Positions 24,994-33,044 of a stretch of 64,000 bases of DNA are shown one piece after another (within the stretch, counting starts at the first letter, position 1; the number at the start of each line of letters is the position of its first letter). The stretch is from JAJRXR01 sp041402005. GTDB lineage: Bacteria > Planctomycetota > Phycisphaerae > Phycisphaerales > UBA1924. The stretch lies in NCBI GenBank assembly GCA_041402005.1, contig JAWKTB010000001.1, forward strand, positions 248,001 to 312,000. The letters are read 5' to 3'. The position numbers and the translations under genes are program-made. The notes beneath the pieces were generated by a model. It searched no databases. It was not told the DNA's origin and worked only from the letters and a program-made list of their open reading frames with translations.

Positions 24994-25413
24994 CTACTTC
25001 TTGCGACGGTCGGCGACGCGGATCACGAACCGCAGCCCCGACCACGTCTCATCGATCGCGCAGATCTTGTTGTCCACGAGCCCAGAGGCCAAGCCGGTCT
25101 TGCGGACGATCGACTCGGTGACGTCGGTCGCGACGCCCGAGGACTTCTTGGGCCAGGCGATCCAGAGGCCGGCGGCGGGGGTCATCCGCGCGCGCATCGC
25201 CTTGATATCGCCATCGAGGGCGGACGCCTTCTTGTGGAAGGAGACCATGACGTCGAAGGGGGCGCCCCGCGCGGCACGCAGGACCGTCGCGTCGTCGGGC
25301 AATCCCGCCAGGGTGTCCTCGAAACCCTTGGGCGCCCCTCGCAGGAGGACCCGGGCGCCCGGCTTGATACCGAGCTTCTTCGCCAGGGGCGTCCCCGAGT
25401 AGCCGGCGGTCAT
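24994..25413 (-). CDS. DUF3052 family protein
   Basis: 139 residues. It begins AGYSGTPLAKKLGIKPGARV and contains FDVMVSFHKKASALDGDI, AAGLWIAWPKKSSGVATDVT and ETWSGLRFVIRVADRRK, all characteristic of DUF3052. This is a small cytoplasmic family of unknown function seen in many bacteria. Its ATG overlaps the stop of the upstream SRPBCC gene (ATGA-type overlap at 25410-25413), so the two are probably translated together. Confidence 0.85.
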   Translation of the reverse strand: MTAGYSGTPLAKKLGIKPGARVLLRGAPKGFEDTLAGLPDDATVLRAARGAPFDVMVSFHKKASALDGDIKAMRARMTPAAGLWIAWPKKSSGVATDVTESIVRKTGLASGLVDNKICAIDETWSGLRFVIRVADRRKK

Positions 25414-25913
25414 GCGGGCAGGGTAGCCGCGGGGCCGGCCGAGAAGATCTCGTCAAGGCGCGCCATCCGGAATCGGAAGATGCTCTCGACGTCCCGCTGC
25501 ACGACGAGCCCGTTCACAAGGCCCGCGAGTGGGCCGCCCGGGGGGCGGTAGCGGACGAGGTCGACGCAGCGCGTCGATTCGCCCCGGTCCTCGAACGTGT
25601 GGGTGTGATGCCAGAGGGCGTAGGGGCCTCTGAGCTGAACGTCGACGAAGCGGTGCGGTGGGCGCCAGTCGAGGATCTCGGTGCGCCAGCGGATCGGCAC
25701 GCCGCGGACGCGGAGCTTGTAGTCAATGAGCGCGCCCGGTCGCATCTCGATCGGCGCGGGTGTGAGGACATGAAAGCGGAGGAAACTCGGGGTAAGGCGT
25801 TCGAGGTTGTGCGCCTCGGCGAAGAATGGGAAGACCGCCGCGAGGGGGGCGGGCAGGTCTTGCTGGGCATGGACATGCCACTCGTGGCCCTCGCGCGTGA
25901 TGCGGATGCTCAT
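25410..25913 (-). CDS. SRPBCC family protein (polyketide cyclase/dehydrase type)
   Basis: 167 residues. Characteristic SRPBCC elements are the opening strand HEWHVHAQQDLPAPLAAVFP, FFAEAHNLERLTPSFLRFHV, RWRTEILDWRPPHRFVDVQL and the C-terminal helix VQRDVESIFRFRMARLDEIF. Related proteins often sit next to NAD-dependent epimerases and bind a hydrophobic ligand. The ATG with complement 25911-25913 is preferred; one 7 codons upstream is possible. It is translationally coupled to the DUF3052 gene. Confidence 0.85.
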   Translation of the reverse strand: MSIRITREGHEWHVHAQQDLPAPLAAVFPFFAEAHNLERLTPSFLRFHVLTPAPIEMRPGALIDYKLRVRGVPIRWRTEILDWRPPHRFVDVQLRGPYALWHHTHTFEDRGESTRCVDLVRYRPPGGPLAGLVNGLVVQRDVESIFRFRMARLDEIFSAGPAATLPA

Positions 25914-25967
25914 GGACCCGGGTTCGGGAGGCATGTCCGGGGCGATTCGCGGGTGGGGTGGCGCCGA

Positions 25968-26005
25968 CAAAGAAAAGGCCCGGGCGGCTGGTGGGACGCC
26001 CGGGC
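25968..26005 (-). terminator. Rho-independent terminator upstream of the SRPBCC gene
   Basis: On the minus strand, GCCCGGGCG and CGCCCGGGC pair perfectly around a 10-nt loop, followed by TTTTCTTTG. It would end a transcript coming from mraZ, about 400 nt after its stop. Confidence 0.8.
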
Positions 26006-26411
26006 GCTCTGCGGAGGCGGTGGGAGGCCACGGGCCGGGGTGCGCTCCCCGGCTCGCGGGTCTGGACCTGGGGCGGGCCTTCCTTGGCCCGCCTTTGCCG
26101 TCCTTGGTGGACCAGAGTGGGGGTTGGCCAACCCCCACACTCCGTCGCGCCCTCGCTCGTGATGTCTGACGGGCGCGTCGGCGGGCATCCGTGCCGCGCG
26201 GCGCGTCCGTGCTCACTTGTCGGGCCCCGGAGGACCCTTGGAATGGGCGCGTCGCCCGCGAGGGGCGCCCGCGCCGGGGGTGGGGGAAAGTCAGTCGTGT
26301 CGCCCCACCTCGTGGTGGGCGCATGGAACGTTCGGACAGGGGCAGAGCACTCGGCCAAACGCCCCGGGACCAGGGCGCGGGTGTCAACATCGGGCGCCGG
26401 TTCGGCGCGGG
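26006..26411. other. Structured gene-free region between mraZ and a terminator
   Basis: No convincing coding frame. A hairpin GGCGGGCC...GGCCCGCC lies at 26072-26093, and a perfect zero-loop 22-bp palindrome (GTGGGGGTTGG/CCAACCCCCAC) at 26117-26138. The region could be the long 3' end of the mraZ transcript, a non-coding RNA, or binding sites. No match to RNase P, SRP RNA or tmRNA signatures was seen. Confidence 0.4.
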
Positions 26412-26873
26412 TCAATCGCGCCGGTTCTGATCGACCCGGTCGACCAGGGCTCGCAGGTCGCGGAAGCGTTGCTCGCGCTGGGCCATCCAGGCGTCGCGCG
26501 AGCGGATCTCCAGCCGGTTGCCGGCGCCGATCACCACCACGTCCTTCGGCATCGCGACCAGCTCCAGGTGCCAGGCCGGGAGTCGGATGCGGTTGTTGGC
26601 ATCCATGTCGAGCTGCTCGGTGTTGCCGTAGATTGTCGATTCCAGGTCCGCCAGGTCCTGGGTGGGCGTCAGCTCGTCCGGGGCGCTTCCCCCGACGCGC
26701 ATCGACTCGAACTGGCGCTGCGTGTAGAGACGGAGGACGGCGTCCTGCGGCCAAGGGAGGCAGAACCATGTTTTCCCATCCCTCTCGGGGTCCCATCGGG
26801 ACCGGAACTTCGCGGGCAAGGCAAGGCGCTGCTTCGCGTCGATCGAGGCTTCGGCTTGCCCTGTGAACGGCAC
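26412..26873 (-). CDS. mraZ: MraZ transcriptional regulator
   Basis: 153 residues. Two SpoVT/AbrB-like halves carry the diagnostic motifs: DAKQRLALPAKFR in the first and DANNRIRLPAWHL in the second. The start is GTG, with GGGGGGAG about 13 nt upstream. MraZ normally heads the division/cell-wall (dcw) cluster and represses it by binding tandem TGGGN boxes. Here no mraW, ftsI or mur gene follows, so it is an orphan copy. Candidate MraZ boxes lie just upstream. Confidence 0.9.
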   Translation of the reverse strand: MPFTGQAEASIDAKQRLALPAKFRSRWDPERDGKTWFCLPWPQDAVLRLYTQRQFESMRVGGSAPDELTPTQDLADLESTIYGNTEQLDMDANNRIRLPAWHLELVAMPKDVVVIGAGNRLEIRSRDAWMAQREQRFRDLRALVDRVDQNRRD

Positions 26874-26897
26874 TCGAGGCTCCCCCCGTGGTCATGC

Positions 26898-26924
26898 GTG
26901 GGATTATGGCCCACTTTGGCCCAC
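26898..26924 (-). promoter_or_regulatory. Candidate MraZ-binding repeats upstream of mraZ
   Basis: On the minus strand, TGGGCCAAAGTGGGCCATAA places two TGGGC boxes exactly 10 bp apart, followed 10 bp on by TCCCA, a box in reverse. Known MraZ operators are TGGGN repeats at 10-bp spacing, so autoregulation is likely. Confidence 0.5.
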
Positions 26925-27169
26925 GATGCAACACGATAGGCCTCCATCGGGGAGATCAGGGGATCACTTTTCGCCAACCCTTGATGAAACAAGGGTTTGA
27001 TCGGGCCGATCCGGGGGCACGGGTCCAGAATTGGAATGGGGACGGGGTGTGGACGAATCGCGCATCATCCCTGATTCCAGAGGGTTGCGGACACACGGGA
27101 TTGTGTGTGGGTAGACTGGGCCGATCGCGGGCAGGAATGGGGCCTGCCTCAGGCGAGGAGATCCGTCTC

Positions 27170-27649
27170 ATGGGTCGTGAGGGCGAGGGCGAGCTCGAGA
27201 GGGCCCTGCGTTGTCTCCCCTCGGGGTTCTTTGTGATGACCGCCGCCCACGAGGGCAAACGCTCCGGCATGCGCATCCGCTCCGTCCAGGCGTGCGCCGA
27301 TGAGCCCCTGCTTATCTCCGTCGCGGCCCGCAAGGGGCACGCGATCGACCCGCTCATCCGCGACTCACGCTCGTTCGCGGTCTGCGTGATCGCGCCCGAC
27401 GACAAGTTGATCGCGCGCAGCTTCCCGGCCGAGCGCCCGAACGGGACGCCCGGCGGGACACCTGCGCCCGAAGGCGACCCCTTCGACGGGCTGGAGCACA
27501 TGAAGCTCGTGACGGGCGCGCCCGTGCTCACGCGCGCGATCGCGGCGTTCGACTGCGAGGTCGCCCGCCGAATCGACCTTGAGGCGGACCACGAGCTGTT
27601 CGTCGGGCAGGTCGTCGGCTGGCGCTGCCCGCCGGAGAAGCCCGCGTAG
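27170..27649 (+). CDS. Flavin reductase-like protein
   Basis: 159 residues from the ATG at 27170, with GAGGAG 10 nt upstream. The flavin-reductase (FMN-binding split barrel) pattern is clear: LERALRCLPSGFFVMTAAHE, then GMRIRSVQACADEPLLISVA, DSRSFAVCVIAPDDKLIAR, and a C-terminal AIAAFDCEVARRIDLEADHE and LFVGQVVGWR. Such proteins bind FMN and reduce flavin or metals, or act with a rubredoxin/flavoprotein. The open frame extends upstream to 26888 but that part is not flavin-reductase-like. A TAGACT (27112-27117) may be the -10 of a promoter with a ~45-nt leader. The stretch 26925-27169 otherwise holds only an 8-bp hairpin (26976-26997). Confidence 0.88.
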   Translation: MGREGEGELERALRCLPSGFFVMTAAHEGKRSGMRIRSVQACADEPLLISVAARKGHAIDPLIRDSRSFAVCVIAPDDKLIARSFPAERPNGTPGGTPAPEGDPFDGLEHMKLVTGAPVLTRAIAAFDCEVARRIDLEADHELFVGQVVGWRCPPEKPA

Positions 27650-27895
27650 CTCGCGGCGGCGTTCATTCACTTTGAAATCGCTCACCGAGCTCCTCGCGCA
27701 CGCCAGGGGAGGCGCATGGGTACTCACACGCTCAAACTCGAAGGGCGCGAAGACCTCGAAGGAAAAGAATACGAATCCCCTTCGCGGCCATTGCGCTCTT
27801 CGTGGCCTTCGAGTTCCATCCTCGTGCGCACGTCTCACCTCTCGTGACGAGACGGGTTGGCCTGTGGAGGCGTCGGGGCTGTGTAGAGAGCCGGG
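27650..27895. repeat. Probable interspersed repeat, single copy here
   Basis: The stretch holds CTCGAAGGAAAAGAATACG, CGCGGCCATTGCGCTC and TTCGTGGCCTTCGAG, more AT-rich than its surroundings. The words resemble repeats scattered through planctomycete genomes, which give shadow peptides such as ATKSAMAAKGIRILF. No second copy is in this window, so this call rests on recognition of the pattern only. Confidence 0.3.
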
Positions 27896-29137
27896 CTAGC
27901 GGAGCATGCGGGCGATCTCGGCCCGCATCTTCTCGTCGAAGACACCCTCGCTGAACCGCTCGGCGTTCGCCCGGCAGTTCTCGCCGACGTCCTGCGGGCA
28001 TTTCTTCGCCGCCTCGGCGAGCGCCGTCGGGTTCGGGTCCTCGAAGAAGACGCCGGTGCGCCCTTCAAGAACGGTCTCGAGGGCGCCCCCATCGTGCCGA
28101 GCGACGACGGGCGTGCCGCAGGCCTGGGCCTCGAGTGGAACGATGCCGAAGTCCTCGACCTGGGGGAAAACGAGCAGGCGGGCGCGCCGGTAGAGGGCGC
28201 GGAGCTGTTCGTCGTCCACACGCCCCATGAACTCGACGCGCCCCGACAAGCCCCGGGCCTTGCGGACCTGGCGTTCGACACGCTTGGCGTGGGCGCGCAA
28301 CGCCTTGGCCTGCGAGCCGTCGCCCACGACGAGGAGGCGGGCGTTCGCCTGGATCGCGGCGTCGATGGCGAGGTCGGCGCGCTTGTAGGGCTCGAGGGCG
28401 CCGACGAGGAGCCAGTAGTCCTGGCGTTCCTCGGAAGTCGGCGTGAAGAACTCGGCCCGGACGGGTGGATAGACGACGCGGGCCTCGCGCTTGTAGACGC
28501 GCTGGATCAGGTCGCGCGTGTGCTTGGAGTTGGCGAGGAAGGTGTCGACGGCACGGACGGTTTGGACGTCCCACTCGCGCAGGCGGTCGCCGTGACGGTT
28601 GAGACCGGCGCGCCGCAGACGGGCGCCCATTCCCCGCCCGCTCGTGTACTGGTCCTCCTGCGACCAGAGGAACCGCGCCGGCGTGTGGCAGTAGCACAGG
28701 TGGGGCACGCCCGGCGGCGGGGAGAGCGCCTTGATCGCCGTCGAGCTGGTCGAGAGGAGCAGGTCGATCGGCTCGTGCTCGTGCGCCCGTGCGAGCTTGA
28801 TGCGCAAAGACTCGACCCCCCGCGGGTACCACGGGAGCATCCACCGCCGCAGACGACGGCGGGCCATTGGGATCCGGTCCAGGCTCGAACGGACGTGCTC
28901 GAACGCGTCGATCGCCTCGGTCATGGGGCGTCGGGTGTCGGTCAGGACGTACAGCCCGGCGGGCTTGTGGTCCTCGATGACGAGGCGGGCGAGCCGATCG
29001 AGCACCTGCTCGCCCCCCCGCAGCGAGACGAGCCAGTCGTGGGCGAGCGCGATCCGCGCGCCCCGGACGCGGCGCTCGGCGCTGGGGCGTCGGTCCATCG
29101 TGAAGCCGGGCCTGGGCTCGTCGGCGGCGCGGGTCAT
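27896..29137 (-). CDS. Group 1 (GT4-type) glycosyltransferase
   Basis: 413 residues. The N-terminal domain contains IALAHDWLVSLRGGEQVLDR and PHLCYCHTPARFLW; the C-terminal domain has YWLLVGALEPYKRADLAIDA, RLLVVGDGSQ, FMGRVDDEQLRALYRRARLL and the EX7E motif in EDFGIVPLEAQACGTPVVA. This is the GT-B fold of retaining GT4 enzymes that transfer a sugar from a nucleotide donor, usually in exopolysaccharide or lipopolysaccharide assembly at the inner membrane. No other sugar gene is adjacent. It is divergent from the amidohydrolase at 29176. Confidence 0.92.
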   Translation of the reverse strand: MTRAADEPRPGFTMDRRPSAERRVRGARIALAHDWLVSLRGGEQVLDRLARLVIEDHKPAGLYVLTDTRRPMTEAIDAFEHVRSSLDRIPMARRRLRRWMLPWYPRGVESLRIKLARAHEHEPIDLLLSTSSTAIKALSPPPGVPHLCYCHTPARFLWSQEDQYTSGRGMGARLRRAGLNRHGDRLREWDVQTVRAVDTFLANSKHTRDLIQRVYKREARVVYPPVRAEFFTPTSEERQDYWLLVGALEPYKRADLAIDAAIQANARLLVVGDGSQAKALRAHAKRVERQVRKARGLSGRVEFMGRVDDEQLRALYRRARLLVFPQVEDFGIVPLEAQACGTPVVARHDGGALETVLEGRTGVFFEDPNPTALAEAAKKCPQDVGENCRANAERFSEGVFDEKMRAEIARMLR

Positions 29138-29175
29138 GATCGGGCGTGGCTCCCCCGGGGCTAGGATCCGCCGCG

Positions 29176-30312
29176 ATGGCGGGCGAGATCGCGCTGGCGA
29201 CAGACAGGGTAGCGACGCCGGCCAACCGGCTGCGCCTCGACTACCGAGCCGAGGCCGCGGCGCTCGGATCGCCCCCCTGCCGAATCATCGACGCCCATGC
29301 GCACATCAACGGCCCCCGGGCGGCGGCGATCTGGCGGGAGGTCTGCGACCTCTACGGCATCGAGCGGGTCTACTCGCAGACGCAGATGGCCCAGGCTCAG
29401 GCGATCCGCGACGTGCTGGGCGAGCGGGTCCGGTTCGTCGCGATCCCCGAGTACATGAGCGAGGACCGCAAGCACGCGTTCACGCAGGGGTTCGTGGAGA
29501 AGGTCGCCGAGTGGGACGAGCGGTTCGGGGCGCGGATGGTCAAGCTCTGGGGGGCGCCCCGGTTCGTGGACTTCTCGCAGGAGGCGGGGCTGGACCCCGC
29601 GGACGTCTTCCGCTTCGACGCCCCGTGGAGGATGCGGGTCGCGGAGGAGGCGGTGTCGCGCGGCATGATGCTGATGGTCCACGTCGCCGACCCGGACACG
29701 TGGTTCAAGGCGAAGTACACCGACACGAAGCGCTACGGCGACAAGGCGAAGCAGTACCAGTCGCTGGAGCGGCTCTTGGACGCGTTCGACGTGCCCTGCC
29801 TGGGCGCGCACATGGGGGGGTGGCCCGAGAACCTGGAGTTCCTGAGTGGACTCCTGGAGCGGCACCCGAAGCTCGTGTTCGACACGAGCGCGACCAAGTG
29901 GATGGTGCGTGAGCTGAGCAAGCAGCCGCGGGAAGAGCTGGTGGGGTTCCTCAAGCGGTTCGAGGGGCGGATCCTCTTCGGGTCAGACGTCGTGACGAGT
30001 GACGAGCACCTGGAGCGGTCGGACCCCGACAACCAGCGGTTCGGGGCGCAGCTGGCGGCGAGCGACGCCGAGGCGTTCGAGCTGTACGCGAGCCGGTACT
30101 GGGCCCTGCGGGTGATGTGGGAGACGGGCTACGACGGCGAGAGCCCGATCGCGGACCCGGACCTGGCGATGGTGGAGCCCCAGAAGTACGACCCGATGAG
30201 CGCGCCGCGCCTGGTGGGCAAGGGCCTGCCGGCGGAGATGCTGCGCGTGCTGTACCGGGGGGCGTGCGAGCGGACGCTGGACGCGTGGTACGAGCGGGGA
30301 CCGGATCGTTGA
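29176..30312 (+). CDS. Amidohydrolase family protein (TIM-barrel metal-dependent hydrolase)
   Basis: 378 residues. The first metal motif is IIDAHAHINGP (HxH), followed by GARMVKLWGAPRFVDFS, MMLMVHVADPDTWF with a second His, LDAFDVPCLGAHMGGWPENL with a third, and RILFGSDVVTSDEH carrying the catalytic Asp. This is the layout of the amidohydrolase-2/ACMSD-like group. The substrate is unknown. TAGGAT (29162-29167) ends 8 nt before the ATG, suggesting a leaderless start. The stop overlaps the TTG start of the next gene (TTGA). Confidence 0.9.
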   Translation: MAGEIALATDRVATPANRLRLDYRAEAAALGSPPCRIIDAHAHINGPRAAAIWREVCDLYGIERVYSQTQMAQAQAIRDVLGERVRFVAIPEYMSEDRKHAFTQGFVEKVAEWDERFGARMVKLWGAPRFVDFSQEAGLDPADVFRFDAPWRMRVAEEAVSRGMMLMVHVADPDTWFKAKYTDTKRYGDKAKQYQSLERLLDAFDVPCLGAHMGGWPENLEFLSGLLERHPKLVFDTSATKWMVRELSKQPREELVGFLKRFEGRILFGSDVVTSDEHLERSDPDNQRFGAQLAASDAEAFELYASRYWALRVMWETGYDGESPIADPDLAMVEPQKYDPMSAPRLVGKGLPAEMLRVLYRGACERTLDAWYERGPDR

Positions 30313-30782
30313 AGTTCTTCACACGCGAGTGGTGGCTTGTCGTGAATCAGAACCCTGGGGCGAGCCGCGAGGCGGCTGAAGCAGCATTCGCGCGATATGC
30401 GGAGCATACCCGGACGCTTGGAGAGCGCCTCCCGTCCGATGCTGTGCAGCTGACATCCGGGTGCGCCTTGCACGACGCTGTCGTGCGTGGAATCGAGCGC
30501 AAGGGGAGAACGCTTCGCATCCGCTTGACGACCGGGTGTGATGGCGTCTTGGGTAAGGAAGGCTCCGACGTCGTGCTCGTATATTCTGGCGTCGCAAGGT
30601 TCGAGATCGTGGGCGCCGACATGGATTGCGAGTCCAGGCGTCCGGTGGAGACCTTGGTGGGGGAATGCATCGGGTACGACGAGTTTGACGTGGCGCCGAG
30701 CGGGTTCGAGCACATGATGCTCTTGGCAAGTGGCGGCGAGATCGTGATCGAAGCGCGAGGATTCAGCGCGGAGGGCCTCTGA
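30309..30782 (+). CDS. DUF4085-like small protein
   Basis: 157 residues starting at TTG 30309, inside the stop of the amidohydrolase gene (TTGA), which implies translational coupling. It opens MKFFTREWWLVVNQ, resembling the MKYFTKEWY opening of DUF4085 proteins. The rest includes LTSGCALHDAVVRGIERKGR and GFEHMMLLASGGEIVIEARG, a beta-rich domain. Base composition is a little more AT-rich than the flanking genes. The function is unknown. Confidence 0.7.
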   Translation: MKFFTREWWLVVNQNPGASREAAEAAFARYAEHTRTLGERLPSDAVQLTSGCALHDAVVRGIERKGRTLRIRLTTGCDGVLGKEGSDVVLVYSGVARFEIVGADMDCESRRPVETLVGECIGYDEFDVAPSGFEHMMLLASGGEIVIEARGFSAEGL

Positions 30783-30799
30783 GGGCCGCGGAGGCGGAG

Positions 30800-31276
30800 A
30801 TGGACGTCAGGCTTCGTCTCGTCGAGCCCAGCGACATGGAAACGCTGTTCGCGCACCAGCTCGAGCGGGACGCGACTCGCATGGCCGCGTTCACGAGTGA
30901 GAACCCCTCGGACCGGGCGGCGTTCGAGGCGCACTGGGCGCGGATCCTGGGCAATCCCGAGATCGTCGTGCGCACGATCACGCTCGCCGAAGATGGCGCC
31001 GTCGTCGGGCACGTCGCCAGCTTCATGCGCGGCGACGAGCGCGAGGTCACCTACTGGATCGGGCGGGATCACTGGGGGCGGGGGATCGCGACGGCGGCGC
31101 TGCGGCTGCTGCTCGAGGAGGTCGGTGAGCGACCGCTCCACGCCCGCGCGGCGAAGGACAACATCGCGTCGGTGCGGGTGCTGGAGAAGTGCGGCTTCCG
31201 CCTCGTGGGGTACGAGCGGGGGTTCGCCAACGCCCGCCAGCAGGAGATCGAGGAGGCGGTGTTCGTGCTGGAGTGA
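30800..31276 (+). CDS. GNAT family acetyltransferase, RimJ type
   Basis: 158 residues. MDVRLRLVEPSDMETLFAHQ opens the fold; VGHVASFMRGDEREVTYWIG and DHWGRGIATAALRLLLEEVG carry the acetyl-CoA loop (GRGIAT), and AKDNIASVRVLEKCGFRLVG is motif B. Members acetylate ribosomal proteins, amino acids or antibiotics; the substrate here is unknown. GGAGG lies 7-8 nt before the ATG and the gene follows its neighbour after 17 bp, so it may be the third gene of the amidohydrolase operon. Confidence 0.9.
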   Translation: MDVRLRLVEPSDMETLFAHQLERDATRMAAFTSENPSDRAAFEAHWARILGNPEIVVRTITLAEDGAVVGHVASFMRGDEREVTYWIGRDHWGRGIATAALRLLLEEVGERPLHARAAKDNIASVRVLEKCGFRLVGYERGFANARQQEIEEAVFVLE

Positions 31277-31291
31277 CGCCCGGCTTGGACG

Positions 31292-32668
31292 TCACGGACA
31301 ACCGGCGGTGAAGGCGAGGAGGAACGCGAGGGCATCGGAGAAGTCGAAGACGCCGAGGGGCACGGCGAGGTCGGCGGCGGGGTCCTCGTCGGCGAAGGCG
31401 GTGAGGAAGGCGAGGGCGTCGTCGATGTCGAGCACGCCGTAGGGTTCGGCGAGGTCGGCCGGGCATGGGGAGCCGACGCGGAAGACGTACGCCGAGCCGT
31501 AGGCCGGGAGCGGATCGTCGTCGCCGTACGCCCCGGCGAGGGCTGTGTCACCGCTGAGCGAGACGCTATACCCGAAGTAGTCTTCCGCCGCTGCGTCGTC
31601 GGCGGTGAGCTTTGCTATCTGCTTCCAGACGCCGGCGACCTCGCGGAAGACGTACGCCGAGCCGCTGCGGGGGGAACTCGCGTCGCCGTCGAGCCAGGCC
31701 CCGACAACGGCCGTGCCGCCGCTGATCGAGACGCTCCGGCCGAACCCGTTGTCCTCCGCGGCGTCGTCGGCGATGAGCTGGGCGATTTGCTGCCAGAGGC
31801 CGGCGACCTCGTGGAAGATGTACGCAGCGCCGCCGTTGGTGCCAGCGTCGTTGTCCTCGTTCGCCCCGACGACGGCCGTGCCGCCGCTGAGCGAAACGCT
31901 GCGGCCGAAGTTGGCGAAGTACGCGGGGTGGTCGGCGGTGAGCTTGTCGATCTGCTGCCAGACACCCGCAACCTCTCGAATGACGTACGCAGCGCCTGTG
32001 TTCTTGTCCCCGTAGCCGTATGCCCCGACGAGGGTCGTGTCGCCGTCGAGCGAGACGCTGTAGCCGAACAGGTCGCCCGGGTGGGCGTCGTCGGCGGTGA
32101 GCTTGGCGATCTGCAGCCAGACGCCGGCGACCTCGCGGAAGACGTAGGCCGAGCCGCTGTCGCTGCCCGTGTCGTCGTTGCGGTCTGCCCCGACGACGGC
32201 CGTGTCGGCGTCGATCGAGACGCAGTAGCCGAACTCGTCGTCGTCCTCGGCGTCGTCGGCGGTGAGCTTGGCGATCTGCCGCCAGACGCCGTCAATCTCG
32301 CGGAAGACGTACGCCGAGCCACTGTTGGAGCCCGCCTCGTCGTCCCAGCGAGCCCCGACGACGGCCGTGTCGCCGTCGATCGAGACGCTCCAACCGAAGT
32401 GGTCGCCCGCTGCGGTATCGTTGGCGGTGAGCTTGGCGATCTGCTGCCAGACGCCGGCGACCTCGCGGAAGACGTAGGCGGAGCCGCTGTAGGCGCCCGC
32501 GTCGTCGTCCTGGTATGCCCCGACAACAGCTGTGTCGCCGCTGAGCGAGACGCTGGATCCAAACCAGTCGATCCCAGCGCTGTCGTCTGCCGTTAGCTTG
32601 GCGAGCTGCTGTCCCTGGGCGCCCGTCGCCGCGAGGGCGACCAAGATAGCCGCGGATGCGCTGCGCAT
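31292..32668 (-). CDS. Secreted FG-GAP repeat protein with GC-type dockerin
   Basis: 458 residues with AAGGAG before the ATG (complement 32666-32668). A signal peptide (MRSASAAILVALAATGAQG) is followed by seven tandem ~54-residue FG-GAP-like blades, each with IAKLTADD...FGYSVSLSGDTAVVGA and GSAYVFREVAGVW. This gives a seven-bladed beta-propeller. The C-terminus is a dockerin pair: CPADLAEPYGVLDIDDALAF, then ADLAVPLGVFDFSDALAF, ending TAGCP. It is probably exported and anchored. The blades are so alike that recent internal duplication is likely. It is convergent with the GNAT gene. Confidence 0.9.
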   Translation of the reverse strand: MRSASAAILVALAATGAQGQQLAKLTADDSAGIDWFGSSVSLSGDTAVVGAYQDDDAGAYSGSAYVFREVAGVWQQIAKLTANDTAAGDHFGWSVSIDGDTAVVGARWDDEAGSNSGSAYVFREIDGVWRQIAKLTADDAEDDDEFGYCVSIDADTAVVGADRNDDTGSDSGSAYVFREVAGVWLQIAKLTADDAHPGDLFGYSVSLDGDTTLVGAYGYGDKNTGAAYVIREVAGVWQQIDKLTADHPAYFANFGRSVSLSGGTAVVGANEDNDAGTNGGAAYIFHEVAGLWQQIAQLIADDAAEDNGFGRSVSISGGTAVVGAWLDGDASSPRSGSAYVFREVAGVWKQIAKLTADDAAAEDYFGYSVSLSGDTALAGAYGDDDPLPAYGSAYVFRVGSPCPADLAEPYGVLDIDDALAFLTAFADEDPAADLAVPLGVFDFSDALAFLLAFTAGCP

Positions 32669-32880
32669 GGTCCGTGCTCCTTGCTCTGCTGTGCTCATGG
32701 CGTGTCTCACCAGTGTGCTGATTCGATCGGTTCCACTGTGCCGCGCATGGTCTGCCATCGGCAGGCCCATTGCGACGCCCGTGGACGGGCTCGACTGGCT
32801 CGGTGAGCCCCCCCCCCGAGATCAGGATGAACGATTCTTAGCTCCCTGTCAACCTTGCAACATGAGGATTCTGCTAGGCG

Positions 32881-32973
32881 TGTCGCGTGGAGACGGCGCC
32901 AGCCTTCTCCACAATGAATCGATGCGGCGGTGAACGTCGTGGAGAAGCCGAGGACGGCGTCTCCACGCCACCC
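32881..32973. repeat. REP-like repeat copy 3
   Basis: Outer arms CGTGGAGACGGCG and CGGCGTCTCCACGCCACCC match copies 1 and 2, but the spacer (AATGAATCGATGCGGCGG) differs. The orientation of the better-preserved half is reversed. The surrounding 32669-33044 has no gene. Confidence 0.8.
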
Positions 32974-33044
32974 GACAACCCATGATGGGGTGGGCATGCG
33001 GCACGGCTTGCCCGCGCGGGACAAGGCGTGGCGCCACGTTCGTG

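Noticed and set aside
25968..26411. RNase P RNA, SRP RNA or tmRNA
   Set aside because: GGGGGAAAGTC at about 26281 resembles part of RNase P, but the rest of the conserved core, including the 3' ACAGA block, is missing on both strands.
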